Positions 19,855 to 20,291 of a DNA stretch of 20,291 nucleotides are shown here, in pieces (the first letter of the stretch is position 1; each line of letters begins with the position of its first letter). A program made the position numbers and the translations under genes. Source of the DNA: DATGWF01 sp035299585 (lineage in GTDB: Bacteria; Actinomycetota; Actinomycetes; Actinomycetales; Microbacteriaceae). The notes below the pieces were generated by a model. It saw only the letters and a list, made by a program, of their open reading frames with translations, had not been told where the DNA came from and did not search any database. The stretch spans positions 1-20,291 of the forward strand of contig DATGWF010000029.1 in NCBI GenBank assembly GCA_035299585.1. Direction: 5' to 3'.

Positions 19855-20291
19855 CTAGGACAGTTTGGCCCGCGAGCGGCCGCTCGCAATTGCGAGCACG
19901 GCGATGGCAGAGCCGAGCACGACGAGCCCGGCGATCGACAGCCCGTCGAGGGACTCGTGCAGGACGAGCAAACCGAGGATGCTTGCCGTCAGTGGCTCCG
20001 CCAGGGTCAGCGTCGACACGGTTGAGGCATTCAGCCCGGAGAGACCGAAGCCGAACATCAGGTTTGCCGTGACGGTCGTAACGACCGCCAACCACACCAC
20101 CATGGCAATCCCCTCCGGGGTGCCGAGCCAGCTCGGACCGCTCACGATCAGCAGTGGCAGACTCCACGCTGCGCCGATGCCGAACAGCGCCCCGACGGCG
20201 GTGCTCGAACTCCAGCCGCGACCGATGAGGATTTTGATGAGGACGGAGTAGGTGGCGTATGCCAAACCGGCGCCGGCCGAGATGAGCAGGC
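19855..20291 (-). CDS. EamA/DMT-family transporter (N-terminus outside window)
   Basis: The open frame continues through the right edge of the window (LLISAGAGLAYATYSVLI before the internal Met at 20265), so only the C-terminal part of about 145 residues is present. It shows the second EamA repeat with five helices. Typical segments are AVGALFGIGAAWSLPLLIV, VVWLAVVTTVTANLMFGFGL, LNASTVSTLTLAEPLTASILGLLVLHESL and IAGLVVLGSAIAVLAI. The LTLAEPLTA motif before the last two helices is diagnostic for the family. It ends in a basic tail (GRSRAKLS). It exports or exchanges a small metabolite across the cytoplasmic membrane; substrate unknown. It is a separate family member from the transporter at 3282-4181, with no close resemblance. 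Its stop lies about 36 bp from the predicted start of the cold-shock transcript. Confidence 0.9.
   Translation of the reverse strand, partial: LLISAGAGLAYATYSVLIKILIGRGWSSSTAVGALFGIGAAWSLPLLIVSGPSWLGTPEGIAMVVWLAVVTTVTANLMFGFGLSGLNASTVSTLTLAEPLTASILGLLVLHESLDGLSIAGLVVLGSAIAVLAIASGRSRAKLS

Noticed and set aside
19713..19889. 59-residue N-terminal extension of the cold-shock protein
   Set aside because: All family members start at MATGTVKWF; this stretch is the untranslated leader.

Overview
The window looks like the chromosome of a high-GC actinobacterium, most probably of the Microbacteriaceae. Reasons: GC-rich codon use, actinobacterial surface-protein architecture (Ig-like/FN3 arrays and a LAxTG sorting motif), a mycoredoxin/NrdH-like small redoxin, and a GTTCACC-repeat PHO box in front of pstS. 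Many start codons also lie 6-8 nt after a TANNNT -10 box, the arrangement of leaderless transcripts common in actinobacteria. I see no transposase, integrase, tRNA, rRNA or CRISPR array. Genes are tightly packed, and no stretch over about 300 bases lacks a gene.

Left part (1-6600), a cell-envelope region. It holds the 3' part of a large Ig-like/FN3 surface protein with a C-terminal membrane anchor, a secreted protein ending in a LATTG class-E-type sorting signal, a convergent EamA transporter, and the most striking unit of the window. That unit is a compact operon of three tandem, divergent but clearly paralogous secreted proteins (137, 137 and 138 residues). All share a Cys pair exactly 29 residues apart. 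The last is joined by a 4-base ATGA overlap to a SipW/ER-type signal peptidase I (Ser/His/Asp type) with an unusual C-terminal extension. I propose that this is a dedicated surface-protein secretion/processing cassette. The family grouping is read from the sequence; the function is inferred.

Middle part (6600-9370). A DUF998-like membrane protein, a YbaK/EbsC-like protein and an uncharacterised conserved protein overlap each other. A 141-base gap follows, which contains a strongly folded element with its own -10 box and U-run: a candidate small RNA at about 8384-8466. Then comes a class IV aminotransferase, probably aminodeoxychorismate lyase (PabC).

Phosphate part (9375-13418, minus strand). 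This is a complete pstSCAB operon for high-affinity phosphate import. A three-unit PHO box lies upstream of pstS and a strong hairpin lies between pstS and pstC. Directly upstream on the same strand is a kinase (APH)-class III aminotransferase fusion.

Right part (15797-20291). A conserved protein starts head-to-head with the fusion gene. It is followed by a small zinc-ribbon protein, a redoxin divergent from an acyl-CoA dehydrogenase/oxidase, a 55-residue glycine-zipper membrane protein, a cold-shock protein with a structured leader and a UUCG-capped terminator, and the C-terminal part of a second EamA transporter that runs off the window.
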